DNA of 64,000 bases. It comes from Pezicula radicicola. Taxonomy: Eukaryota > Ascomycota > Leotiomycetes > Helotiales > Dermateaceae. The stretch is taken from contig PDUO01000037.1 of assembly GCA_003008705.1 (NCBI GenBank), positions 139,153 through 203,152 of the forward strand, given 5' to 3'. The translations under genes and the position numbers were made by a program. The notes under the pieces were generated by a model, which saw only the letters and a list, made by a program, of their open reading frames with translations, did no database searches and had not been told where the DNA came from. Shown here piece by piece: positions 37,129-48,158 of this stretch (the stretch's first letter is position 1; every line of letters begins with the position of its first letter).

Positions 37129-37190
37129 TGTACGTAGTCTAAGTAAGCTGAATGGCCCGAACCGAAGCGAAAGAATGCTTACGATCTATG
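37129..37190. repeat. ~65-bp direct repeat, copy 2
   Basis: Same orientation as 36744-36810, with GTACGTAGTCTAAGTAAGC, ATGGCCCGA, GAAGCGA and GAATGCTTACGATC in the same order. The copies straddle the inverted ~22-bp array. Confidence 0.8.
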
Positions 37191-37835
37191 GCACTCAAGT
37201 GGATACACCTGTAGTTGAAATTTCAATGCTCGAGGAATTGCCGATCATGAACATTATATTTCCCATTAGCAAGATAGAAGGAAGATCGTTTGTAGCATAG
37301 AAGTGAGATGATTGAGCTTCATGTAGATATTGCGAATGAATCGTTATTTTGCGTCGTCATAATATATGCAAGAAACGAACGATTAGTAAAGCAGAGAGCA
37401 TTGGGGATTGGCGGGAAAATTTTAGGCTCGCTTCAGGGCGTGACTCCTACAATTTAGTGATTTGATCACTAAACTTGATGCCTTTAGTGGGAACATTAGC
37501 ACTCTTCAGCCCCCAAGAAAACTGAAGTTGAGATTAGCTGTCAATATCGATAAAGATGGAATGATAGGGGGAAGAGGCTATCAGCAGCAGTGTGCCACAA
37601 CGTGTCAGACAATAGGCGAGGCGGAGTCCCAACGGTCTCCTACCACTAACTACATCAGTGCTTAGGGTGTAGGAGCTAGCGTAAGACTAGGAGCGCAATA
37701 ATTCTGATTGAAATCAATGACCTCACTCCAACGTAGCCTTTTCCCCGCCAAAGCTATCGTTTCGAATGAACACTTTTTATTCCGTCACTATCTTGCTATA
37801 ACAATTCCGTGCAACTTGATACAGTAAAACCAACC

Positions 37836-39223
37836 ATGTCGTTCCCACCTGCAGCAGTAACATCCATTGGTAAGCTACCTACTTACTAAGCTTAGAACTT
37901 GCTATCCATCAGACAGGAAGGTTTTGCTAACTTTTGTGAAATCGCGAAGATTGGGCGAGAATCGGCATTACCCCTCGAGAAGGTGAATAAAACCAGATCT
38001 TGAATGAAAAGGAAAGTCAACGTGCTGATTTCTGCAATCTAGTGAATGGCCATGCCCAGTGTGAATACAGCGTCAAGACTGGGCAATGGAGCCAGCCCAA
38101 ATTTGTCAAGGACCCATATCTACGGATTCATGGTCTCGCACCAGCTTTGAATTACGGTTCGCTGCCTTCTAGAACCAGTGTCCTATTGATTCAAGACTGA
38201 CATTCTCACTACAGGTCAGCAAGCATACGAGGGCTTGAAAGGTCTAATATCTCAAAATTCATGACTTGCGCATGGTGCTGATTGCTCCCCAGCTTTCCGG
38301 ACTCCTCAAAATGAGATTAGTGTTTTCCGTCCAGACTTCCACGCCTCACGCCTGGCACACTCAATGTCATTCGTGTGCATGCCTCCCATCCCCAGCGAAA
38401 CCTTTCTGGAGGCCGTCAATCTGGCAGTAGCAGGAAATGCAGAATATGTGCCTCCTCATGAGACTGAGGCGCTGATGTATATCCGCCCGGTGGTATTCGG
38501 CACCACTGCCCATTTAGCACTATCACCACCGGAAGACTACATCTTCTGCGTGTATGCGCAGCCCGGGAGCGCATACCATGGTGTCAAGCCACTGGATGCA
38601 CTGATCCTCGAGCAGTTCGACCGTGCAGCTCCGTTCGGGACTGGATCCGCCAAGGTGGGCGGTAATTATGCTCCTGTCTACAAATGGAGCGGCATGGCCA
38701 TGAAAGAGGGCTTTGCCCTTACGCTGCATCTTGACAGTCAAACGAGGACGGAAATCGAAGAGTTCTCGACTTCAGCCTTTGTTGGAATTAATCAGGAGGG
38801 TGATAATGTTACCATGGTTGTCCCAGACAGCAAGAACGTGATTGCTAGCGTCACCAGTGATAGCTGCCAACAACTTGCGAAATCATATGGCTGGAAAGTC
38901 GAAGTTCGTCCGGTAAGTCAAAATCGCATGGTCACATTCATAATGGTGCTCTCAAATGGACAAAAGCTAAACTCTTATCGTAGATCAAGTTCGAAGAGCT
39001 TGCAACCTTTTCGGAGGTCATGGCCGCTGGGACGGCGGCGGCACTTCTCCCAGTGAAGTCAATCACGCACAAGTCCACCAACAGCAAGTTCGTCTTCCAG
39101 GACGGCAGCGATCAGGCAGGTCCATGCTCCCAGCGCCTTGCGGCGGACATGAAAGCCATCCAGAAGGGTAAAACTGAGGATGTCAACGGCTGGTGTCTTA
39201 AGATCAAGGAGGTCAAAGTCTAA
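37836..39223 (+). CDS. Branched-chain-type (class IV) PLP aminotransferase, TOXF-like
   Basis: Transfers an amino group to a 2-oxo acid; 355 residues. Exons 37836-37869, 37950-37982, 38043-38156, 38215-38241, 38293-38912, 38984-39223; five introns of 51-80 bp, all phases consistent. Splicing restores the family order: [47 protein letters not shown], then [12 protein letters not shown]. The predicted PLP lysine is in [11 protein letters not shown] (nt about 38650-38690), followed by a normal fold to [12 protein letters not shown] near the C-terminus. Length fits cytosolic fungal branched-chain aminotransferases. In HC-toxin clusters a protein of this family (TOXF) is thought to aminate the long-chain keto acid. 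Beside the dedicated FAS alpha and bANK regulator the same role is the natural inference here. A role in supplying a branched amino acid precursor is the alternative. Confidence 0.92.
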
Positions 39224-40023
39224 GACTGCATTGTCCTCAAGAGATTTGAAATCGTTATCAATGTAGAATTAGCTTGACTATGACTCTCCGGAAATAGGTT
39301 TATACATACTTGGAATGAGAGCTATTCTTTGTTGAGTTGAAATCCGTAGAACCACGGCTTATGTGAAATAACTATGAAAGGAGTACTATCTCGCTAGCGG
39401 TATCAACAACAAAAATAAAATACTAGGCTGAAGTTTTTGTTTACAGCAAATTTTCCGATGTGTCTGCCTTTGTCAGGGGCCTCTCCAGCTTGTCGCCTCA
39501 GTGCATGCTCGTGGATATTTGGAATAGCGGGGTGATGGTCTATTTTTCGCTCCCGGTGGACTTTCATGACTGTCACAAGCCCAAGAACATTATTTGGAAA
39601 GGAGTGAATTCCAAATTTAAATTTGAAATCACGTCACGAGGGGCTTGGGTGTGGCTGTATGTGAAACTCAACCAGCCGTGCAACGCATTGAGTCAACCAC
39701 TTGCTTATGATTGTATAATTTGAGAAAGACATCTGGTACTCATGAAGCCCCAACTTCTGCAGAAAATGATATATTCCTTTGTCCAAGGATCTAAATGTAG
39801 TCGTCAGTTCAGAAACGCTATCTAGATATTTGCTGGCCCATTGTATTTCTTAACAATGACGCTGGTGTACAAACGCTCAACCCATCGCTCCCCACATGTC
39901 ATCCTACAATATCAATATGTACTTTCCAACAAGTCTATGATTGACCAAGAAAAACTTCCTATTAATATACTAATGCTCCTCCAAGTTGAGCATTGCTTCA
40001 AAGCATTGTAACTTCAAAATCGG
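39224..40023. other. Convergent intergenic region
   Basis: Shared 3' flank of the aminotransferase (+) and the thioesterase-like gene (-), AT-rich. An 87-codon non-ATG frame at 39460-39723 shows no recognisable domain, and I do not call it a gene. Confidence 0.6.
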
Positions 40024-41000
40024 TCAGTAGCCTCCCCCCAAAAGGGAGTCGTGAAGGTCATCCAAGGCTATGAGTGATTTGGAAAGATTGAGTCCTTTTT
40101 GACGCTGCAACTCCACATGAGCAGCATCCCAAGACGAATCCGGTGCTGCCTTCTTGATATGCAAGTCACCGTTTGGAGTTTTGCAGTCAGAGAGAACATC
40201 CATTGCTTCTTTCGTTGAGTTTGGTGTGACGATCGGGGCTGCTTCTGGGAGAAGATGCAGATTCTTAAGGATCTGGTCTGGTGGAACTGTGACCCTTCTA
40301 TCCTTGAAGACATACCTGGTGATTGCCGATGCATATATTGCCTTCAAAAATCCCAGTTCATTGTCACGCAGCGATTCCAATGTGTCAGAGTCTGCATTCT
40401 TTCTCAAGTTTTGTAATTTCGTGTAGGTTCCCTCCCTGACAAAATGGCTGACAACGTATAACCATTTCTCATCCCATGCAAGGACGCGCGACCAAATCTC
40501 ATATCTTTTGTAGGGCATGATAGCCTTTTTGAACGTGCATGCCGTGGCTCCCAGGGCAATGTCCAACTTCCCTCCTAAGCCGGCAACGGATAGAGCTGGC
40601 TTGAAGAGCTTAACAATGAGATTCGTGCGACTAATATCAAGGTCTGAGAAGAATGTCGAATTGGACTTGTGCATATTGTAGTCGATCTCGAGCAGAGGAC
40701 TATGAGAGACCATCACGACAGGCTTGAATAGAGCCTGTCCGCCATCATTGGCTGCCGTAATTACGCGGGAGCGGTTGAATATGATATCCGATTGTAGGTA
40801 TCTGAGGATCCGAACCTGTACGTCACATTAATAGCTGCGCAACATGAAACCCATGGAATCGAGCAACACACATGCCACATGCCTGGCAGGGATTTGAGAT
40901 TCCCTAGCATGAACCCTAAACTAAGGACGAAGACCGAGCCCAAGGTCCATCGTGCCACTGGCCAGTCGCTGATGCCATGAAGAATAGTAAGTAAGACCAT
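40024..41000 (-). CDS. Thioesterase-like (4HBT_2/THEM6-type hot-dog) protein
   Basis: A predicted hot-dog-fold acyl-thioesterase-like protein of 306 residues. Exons on the minus strand 41000-40872 and 40815-40024 (intron 56 bp, phase 0). The N-terminus has one hydrophobic segment (WTLGSVFVLSLGFMLG, about residues 18-35), likely a membrane anchor, then LPGMWH and VRILRYLQ joined across the intron. The block LLEIDYNMHKSNSTFFSDLDISR (start about 40695) is the family hallmark: an acidic residue and a YNxHKSNSTYF-like strand. Relatives recur in fungal secondary-metabolite clusters, often annotated as thioesterase or capsule polysaccharide proteins, with no firm biochemistry known to me. Here it could edit or release fatty acyl chains for the FAS or NRPS. 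It is divergent from the ABC transporter. Confidence 0.8.
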
Positions 41001-41528
41001 AGTTAAGATGAAGGCAGGTCCCGTAAGTGGACGGTCTCTGTTTGCGGTTGGGGAAAAATGAGGCTACAGACACTTACGTGCGAAGAAAAGTATATATATA
41101 TAATTACATATACGTCCACTTACGTAAGGGCTTGTGAACAATTATGAATTGCTGTAATTGTCTCTCAGTTGGTGTCGGTGCACTAAAAAAGCAGCTACTA
41201 GATCGCTAACAGATGCGAGATGCAGGCCTCAGCAAGCCTACCGGGGGCGTCAGCAACAGCCGAGTAAGCGCTGTGGTCCGGCAAAGCCCCCTCTAAACCA
41301 GCCCGTACACCTGCATCTGCCCGCTAGGGACAATCACCACAGTCATGCAACTGCGGCCACATTGTCAGACCCAGCCACTCACTGCATGACGATGTCTTCC
41401 TCTTCCATTCGTACAAGACGAACTGTATCGTGATCTTTAATACTGCATTCAGTCAATAGCATCACCAAAAGCCATTATCGAGACTATCCTGCACAATAAG
41501 TGCCTTTCGCCGACAGTTGACGAACCTC
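41001..41528. promoter_or_regulatory. Divergent promoter region of thioesterase-like gene (-) and ABC transporter (+)
   Basis: A 528-bp interval between start codons with no supported gene. It contains a TATATATATAA run at about 41093-41103. The arrangement suggests co-regulation of the two genes; no operator could be identified by eye. Confidence 0.5.
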
Positions 41529-44500
41529 ATGGCCAACATATTTTGTCCGCCGTCCTTGGACGACAGCTTCGGGCCAAGAGTCGCAGAATGTCGCAGAGCC
41601 TTTGATTTCACCTTCCTCTTCGAAGAGAGTATAATGACCTTAGGCCCTGCAATCATAGCCCTTTTAATTATACCACTGAGAATCAAGATCCTACTGAGAA
41701 GAAAACAGATTGTGAATAAAGGCGCATTTCACCTTGTCAAATCAGTTCGTGCTATGGTGAATCTTCCTGGCAGTAGACATAAGATTTCTAACGCAATCAT
41801 TACAGGCTGCAGCTCTCTCTCTTGCATTCATAGAATTGGTGCTTGTGGTACTATGGTGCACAAATACTGGTTCCCGGACTCGAGCGTCCATGCCCGCGGC
41901 AATATTCTCCTTTTTAGTCGCCTTGGAGATGTATGGTCTATCCCCTCTCGAACATTCGAGGTCTATAAGGCCATCCTTCGTTCTTGAGGTCTATCTATTC
42001 TTCTCCATTCTGTTTGATGCCGCCAGGACGCGATCCATGTGGCTCGATGACGACTACAACCGCTCAATCACGGGCACGTTTACAGCAGCTTTGGCGTTGA
42101 AAGTGGTTATGCTTCTTCTGGAAGCCAAGATTAAGACGAGGTGGCTGGAACCTGAAGATGCACAAAAAGGGCCTGAAGAACTTTCGGGCCTGTTTGGCCA
42201 GATCTTCTTCTTATGGATGAACAAACTCATTTTATTAGGGTACCAAAGAGTACTTGCTATTAGTGATATGTTCCCTCTTTCGATAGATCTGTTATCCGAG
42301 ACAATAGAGGAGAAATTTGAACAAGTCTGGGATGAAAGTACGTTCTCCGTCCTGCTTGGAACCTCTAGAACATAACTGACACAAAATTTTCTTTCAGAAC
42401 CAAAAGGGGTTCAGAGGAATCTTTTCCCGGCCTTATCTAGGACATTGAGAAGCGCTCTCCTTGCTCCAGTTTTCCCGCGCTTACTGCTCCTTGGATTTAC
42501 TTTCATTCAACCACTACTTATTCAGAGTGTGTTGAAATTTCTGTCACAACCCAATAATGCCGATACGAAGAATGCTGGATACGGCCTCATTGCAGCCTAT
42601 GGCATTTGCTACACTGGAATTGCAGTAAGTTATTCTTAGCCTGGTATAATAATATTGGTGACCTAATAAACGACTCAAGATTTCAACCTCCTGGTATTGG
42701 CAGCGTATGTTTCGATTTACAGTCATGGTCCGTGGCGCACTAGTTTCTCGAATTTACAAGAAAGCAACCAAGATCAGCATCACAAGTCTTGACAATTCAG
42801 CTGCCTTAACGTTGATGAGTACCGATGTAGAGAGAATCACAAATGGACTCAGAATCTTGCACGAACTTTGGGCACAGGTTGCAGAGATTGGCATTGGACT
42901 CTATCTTCTTCAGACACAGATAGGTATTGCATGTCTGGCACCCATTTCTGTTGCGTTAGGTATGTATCTGTCCCCTCATAGATGCGATACTGCTTTCGTT
43001 GAGCTAACATTTACTGGCAATGAAGGCTCCATGATCGCCGCCATGGTTCTTGGAAATAGTGCTCGAAGACGCCAAAAGGCTTGGATGAGTGCACTGCAGA
43101 AGAGAATTGGTGAGTGGAAAGGGCAGAATCAGAACTCATTTTGCTGATCATGTTCCAGGCGCTACTGCCAGCATGTTGGGTGCCATGAAAGGAGTGAAAA
43201 TGTCTGGATTATCTGAAAGGCTCGAAGTTGTCATACAAGCTCTAAGAATGCGAGAGATTCAGTCTGCGCTTGAATTCAGGACACTTCAGATTACCATTCT
43301 TGTGATCGGTGAGTTTACTGATCCAACTCAATGATAGGATATCGAGAGCTTATTCTTGCTACCCATTTAGCTTTTGTTCCGATCACTATCTCGCCGCTTG
43401 TCACATTTGGTGCATTTAGTGCAAGTTCGCAGGCAGAGGGCAAAACTCTGGATATAACAAGGTTGTTCACCTCGCTATCTATCCTTATGATCGTTGCCAA
43501 TCGCTTCACCTCCATAGCTCAGCTTATTCCTGCTTTCATGGCTGCATTTGGCTGCCTACAGCGGATCCAAAAGTTTTTGATGTCTGCTCCGAAGGAAGAC
43601 TACGTGGGAAATCGTCTTCGTGATAACGATTCATGGAATATTCTACCTATGATACCCACGTACGAGTCTTTGGAGATGGATGACATGCCATCAACAGATA
43701 TACGTTCCATCAGAGGTGTCCCCGGGCACGATAGTATGGTTATTCAAGACGGTTCGTTTGGCTGGAGCATCGACGATGCGCCTATCCTGCGTGAAATCAA
43801 TCTTACCATCAAGCCTGCACAACTGACAATGATTGTCGGTCCGATTGCATGCGGAAAATCAACACTGTTGAAGGCATTTCTAGGCGAAGTGCACAAAATA
43901 AGCGGAGCCGTTTGGGCCGAGTCCAGGAGTAAATCCTTTTGCGACCAGACTTCATGGCTTCGCAGTGGTACGGTACAGCAGAACATTATTGGGCTCTCTC
44001 CTATGGATCAGATCTGGTACAATACTGTAGTGGACGCATGTGCATTGATACCGGATTTTGCTCAGATGCCAAACGGTGATCAGTCAAAAATCGGAAATTC
44101 CGGAATTGCACTGAGTGGTGGTCAGAGGCAAAGATTGGTAAGATGCTCATCAGATGATCTTTCATTGCGTGCTTTCAGGCTGACGTTCATTTCAAGGCAA
44201 TCGCACGGGCAGTATATGCGAAGAAGCAAATTGCCATTTTCGACGATGTACTGAGCGGACTAGACACAACGACTGCTCAGCATGTCTTCAACCGCGTTTT
44301 CTCACAAAGTGGAATTCTTGCTCAAAACAACACAACAATAGTCCTAGCAACACACGCTGGTAAGTTACTTTGACACTGGGTCAACTCGTCTCAAATTTAA
44401 CTGGTGTGTTTAGTACATTTTCTTCACTTCGCCGATCATGTCGTTGTTCTTGGCGACGGATCAATCGTCGAGCAGGGAAAATTTGAAGAACTAAAAGTTG

Positions 44501-46823
44501 CCGGAGGATACATCACCAAGCCTGCCAGGGAGTCAAACTATTCAGATGACGACGGGTCCACTCTCATAGGTCGTGATGGCCAAGAGCAGCCCCTGGAACT
44601 AACCCCGCCTCATGATGGCGGAGAGCTTGATAAACAAAACGGCGAGCTGGCTGTTTATGCCTACTATTTCAAGTGCATCGGGGTAGTCCAAACAGTGTTC
44701 TTCTTTTTTATCGAAATAGTCTTCTCGTTTTTCTTATATTTCCCAAGTAAGTCTTAATCATCTAGGACATTACATGGTGCGCAAGCGCTAATGAATTTGA
44801 ATAGCAATCTGGTTGAAATGGTGGGGCGAGTTCAACGTGACGCATCCGAATCAACAACTTGGGAAGTGGCTTGGCGTATACGGAATGTTTCAAGTGTTGT
44901 GTCTTCTCTCTTTGTTCTTGGGAGCACGGTATGCAAATCTATGCCCTGATCTATTAATCTAGATTTGAAGACGTGCTGAGAATATCACACAGACATGCTG
45001 CGAATGTCATGGTAGTAAGCTCTGGAGGAAGACTTCACCAGATTTTACTCAAAGCAGTCCTCGGGTTAGCATATCACTCTCACCCTTACTGGAGAATAGT
45101 TGCTAAGCGCTATATTAGGGCTCCTATGGCATATTTCACATCGACAGAAACTGGAACTACGACAAACAGGTTCAGTCAAGATATGCAAATTATTGACTCA
45201 GAATTGCCCCTCGCTCTTTTAAGTTTAGGCACAAGTATATATGACCCTGTGGCACCTGAAAGAGCACTTTACTAATACCAAGGCGACTTTAGGTCTTTTC
45301 GGCTCCTTGGCCCAAGCAATCCTGATCATCACAGGGTCCTATTACATTGCCCCGGCATTCGTCGTAATATTCGGCTTGTTCTATTTAATTCAGCGATACT
45401 ATCTTCGCACGTCGAGGCAACTGAGATTTCTCGACCTTGAAGCGAAAAGTCCTCTCTAGTGAGTGAAGTCCCTTATCGGGCCCACCCTGAAATGTGCTGT
45501 AGCTTACAAATCTACGAAAAAGCTCTCTCTTTATCGATACACTTAGTGGCCTGTCCACAATTCGAGCTTTCGGGTGGGAGAGAGAATTTGAACGCCTCAG
45601 TGTTGAGCTACTAAATACTTCTCAAAAACCTGTTTATATGCTAGCCAGCGCACAGAGATGGCTAACCTTAGTGTTGGGGATGACCTGTGCAGGTTTGTCT
45701 GTTGTTTTAATTACTATAGTCGTGACGTTGAGAGACAAGATTAGTGCTGGCTCAACCGCCGTTGCACTGATTAACATGATGTCATTTAGTCAGACTCTCA
45801 TGTCTGCTGTCCTTGTCTGGACGACACTGGAGACTGCAATTTGTGCCGTGTCACGGGTTAGAAGTTTTGCGGAATATACACCTTCGGAGAACCTACCAGG
45901 TGAATGCAGCACATTACCTGGAAATTGGCCCGCAGAAGGCGCCGTCGAGTTCAAAAATGTCTCAGCATCATATGAGTGAGTGCCAACTTCTCCTATTCTG
46001 TTGCCATGGCTCGTCTACACTCACTAATCTTTCCTAGTCCTGGAACGCAACTCGTGTTGAACAATCTTTCACTGAGCATCCGGCCCGGTGAGAGAATCGC
46101 AATTTGCGGAAGAAGCGGCAGGTTAGTCCACATCATGCCACGAATGCGTTGACTGAACTAATCATCTCCAAACCTCCAGCGGAAAGAGTTCTTTCATCAT
46201 GGCGTTATTCAAAATGCTCGAGCTTGAAGGAGGCTCGATTTGTGTTGACGGCATTGACATATCTCAGGTCCCGCGACAGGAAGTGCGTTCACGGATTACT
46301 TCACTTCCCCAGGAACCGTACTTTCTCAGCGGGACTATACGTGATAATATTGATCCGAATGGTACCCAGAGTGATGAGGCAATCGCCGAGACCATGGAAA
46401 AGGTTCGCTTGTGGGAGACGATCACGCAACTGGGTGGCCTGGATAGGGAGATGGACCCAGATCTCTTTTCGCATGGTCAAAGACAACTGTTCTGTCTCGC
46501 GAGGGCGATATTACAGAAAGCTACCATTGTGGTCCTTGATGAAGCAACTAGCAAGTAAGTTGGCGTGTCAAGGCTTTCTACGGGACCGGAGTGAGCTAAC
46601 GTATATCACGTGTAGTGTCGACGTGGAGACGGATCAATTCATGCAGCAAGTGATCCGAGAAGAGTTCAAGACGCAAACAATCATTGTTGTGGTGCATCGA
46701 CTTGGAACGATCCTAGATTTCGACAGAGTTGCAGTGTTTGAGAACGGCCAGCTGAAAGAGTGTGACAATCCTAAAGCCCTTCTCAATCGGCCGTCTATCT
46801 TCAACGACTTATATAATTCTTGA
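41529..46823 (+). CDS. Full-size ABC transporter, ABCC (MRP) type
   Basis: A predicted ATP-driven membrane exporter, 1449 residues, 17 exons, all phases checked. Introns: 41745-41805, 42338-42397, 42625-42679, 42960-43025, 43110-43158, 43309-43370, 44138-44196, 44360-44413, 44747-44804, 44929-44992, 45065-45118, 45235-45292, 45459-45522, 45976-46037, 46122-46179, 46555-46615. Order: N-terminal TMD0-like membrane part (CPPS.DDSFGP start), TMD1, NBD1 with Walker A GPIACGKST, signature SGGQRQRL and Walker B IAIFDDVLSGLD; then TMD2, and NBD2 with GRSGSGKSS, SHGQRQLFCLARA and VLDEATSNVD. The Asp in place of Glu after Walker B of NBD1 and the altered signature in NBD2 are normal ABCC asymmetry. Likely exports the cluster product or protects the producer. 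Adjacent to the second NRPS on the same strand. Confidence 0.93.
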
Positions 46824-48158
46824 ACGAGATTGACATATGAGGACATGGAAAGTTTGCACGGCGTTTTGTTTTCTGGGTCTGTATAGCGAGCATTTAATTT
46901 ATCTAGCTAGAATGCGAGAATGAACATATGAACTATGACTTTGCTTGAATTTGTTGGTGTAAGAATCCCAGGCTGATGTTTGCATGCTGATGAGTATATT
47001 GTTTCCCACAGTTATTACTTATTAATTAAAAACCAAGTTATAAATTTTTTTTTTTTATGGTTTTATCTAATTAAATTATATTGGTGATGCCCGGTGGGCT
47101 CACGTGACTTCCTAAAAGGCTAGGGCGTGGAGCGAATGTAATATAATTCGATTTCAGAGTCTATATTAGTTCGAATTGCTGTGCCCCATATAGTTCAATT
47201 TTAGAGCGGAAGGCAGTATTGCCTGAGGCAAAATTACCCCTATTATGAAATGGCCTCGATTATTTCTCCTAAATAGGATGTATGAAAATAGCCTCGACTA
47301 TTTGTCCTAAATAGGAAAAAAAGACTGGCCAAGATTGTGCCAAGTTTTACGCCACGAATGTCTATTTTTCCAGCAACTTTTTCCCCCGGGATAACTCTTC
47401 TATTCTACTCCGTCGTACCTCTTCTAAGAAGCACAAACAAATATTATAATACCAAGCTTCTTTTTTAAATAAAAAGTGTATTAATAGAAAGCTCTTAGCC
47501 TTTATATTCTAATTCGAAAATATCTAATTGCTATTATGATTATGATTATTATTAAGTTCGAGAACTAGCATCCAGTAGGAAGTAAGCCCCGGCCGCCAAA
47601 TGCTAATCTCACCTCAGCGACTTGACGCGGCTGAAGCGAACCGTAAGCTGCCGCAGTACTTGGTACTTTCGTCCATGCACGCATTCGACTAAGAATACAA
47701 TAAGCACTAGGTAAGGCACACCGGGACTCCCCAGTGCAACGGCCGCCAGCCGAATCGGGCTAAGCAGGCATGCACAAGGCTTACACTTTCTCCAGATTTG
47801 GGGGCGAGGCTGGAGGAGGCTGTTGTCAACCTCGCGTTGGATACCACTGATCAGTGGACTCATCGATTGGTCCCTTTCATTCAATCTTCACAGATTGGCA
47901 GTTTTTGCTCTCAACATCTGCGTTGTATGCCAAGCTCTCACTTGACTACAGCATCGTGCACTTCTCCTCCCACTATTCGTGACAACTGCGACTGGCATTT
48001 ACGATCGATCGATCTTCAAATCTCACAAACACCAAATCCTACCTCCCTTGGTGTGTATCTTCGTTATAGACTGTGTTCATAGCCAAAATCAACGATATTG
48101 CATATTCTGGATATTCTGGATATTCTGGTACGTCTTCAAAACTTGGGTGACACTAATC
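46824..48158. other. Intergenic region upstream of the second NRPS
   Basis: Contains the 3' flank of the ABC gene, an AT-rich stretch (46990-47080), the second copy of the ~300-bp repeat (47108-47433) and another short AT-rich stretch (47440-47560). Bases 47580-48158 are of mixed composition and should hold the NRPS promoter and leader. A triple ATATTCTGG (48102-48128) lies 30 bases before the start codon. No gene is supported. Confidence 0.6.
47108..47433. repeat. ~300-bp dispersed repeat, copy 2
   Basis: Same orientation and order as 18017-18320, slightly longer because the CCTCGA-TATTT-CTCCTAAATAGGA segment is partly duplicated (about 47250-47325). The ends are CTTCCTAAAAGG and CTTCTAAGAAGCA. 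Confidence 0.8.

Larger units (their letters stand above)
33253..37835. other. 4.6-kb AT-rich intergenic interval with transposon debris
   Basis: No gene is supported. I searched 33253-33720 for a continuation of the FAS (PPT domain) and saw none. The interval holds a LINE-like relic (34186-35270), short words such as GCTAAA/TTTAGC scattered in 35480-36200 (including CGCTAAAC..GTTTAGCG at about 35478-35503), two inverted arrays of a ~22-bp unit (36283-36425 and 36905-37000) and a ~65-bp direct repeat (36744-36810 and 37129-37190). The last 150 bases should carry the aminotransferase promoter. Confidence 0.6.

Noticed and set aside
39460..39723. 87-codon frame between the convergent genes
   Set aside because: Starts with GTG, no recognisable family, AT-rich 3' flank; not supportable as a gene.
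43309..43337. A 29-bp intron in the ABC gene
   Set aside because: Too short for a fungal intron. The acceptor at 43370 gives a 62-bp intron in the same phase and restores the expected protein sequence.
20000..48158. Exact 'tox-box' sites (ATCTCNCGNA, as I recall the TOXE target) upstream of cluster genes
   Set aside because: By eye I found only near-matches (ATCTCTCATA at about 21364 and ATCTCACAAA at about 48023). That is too weak without a statistical search.
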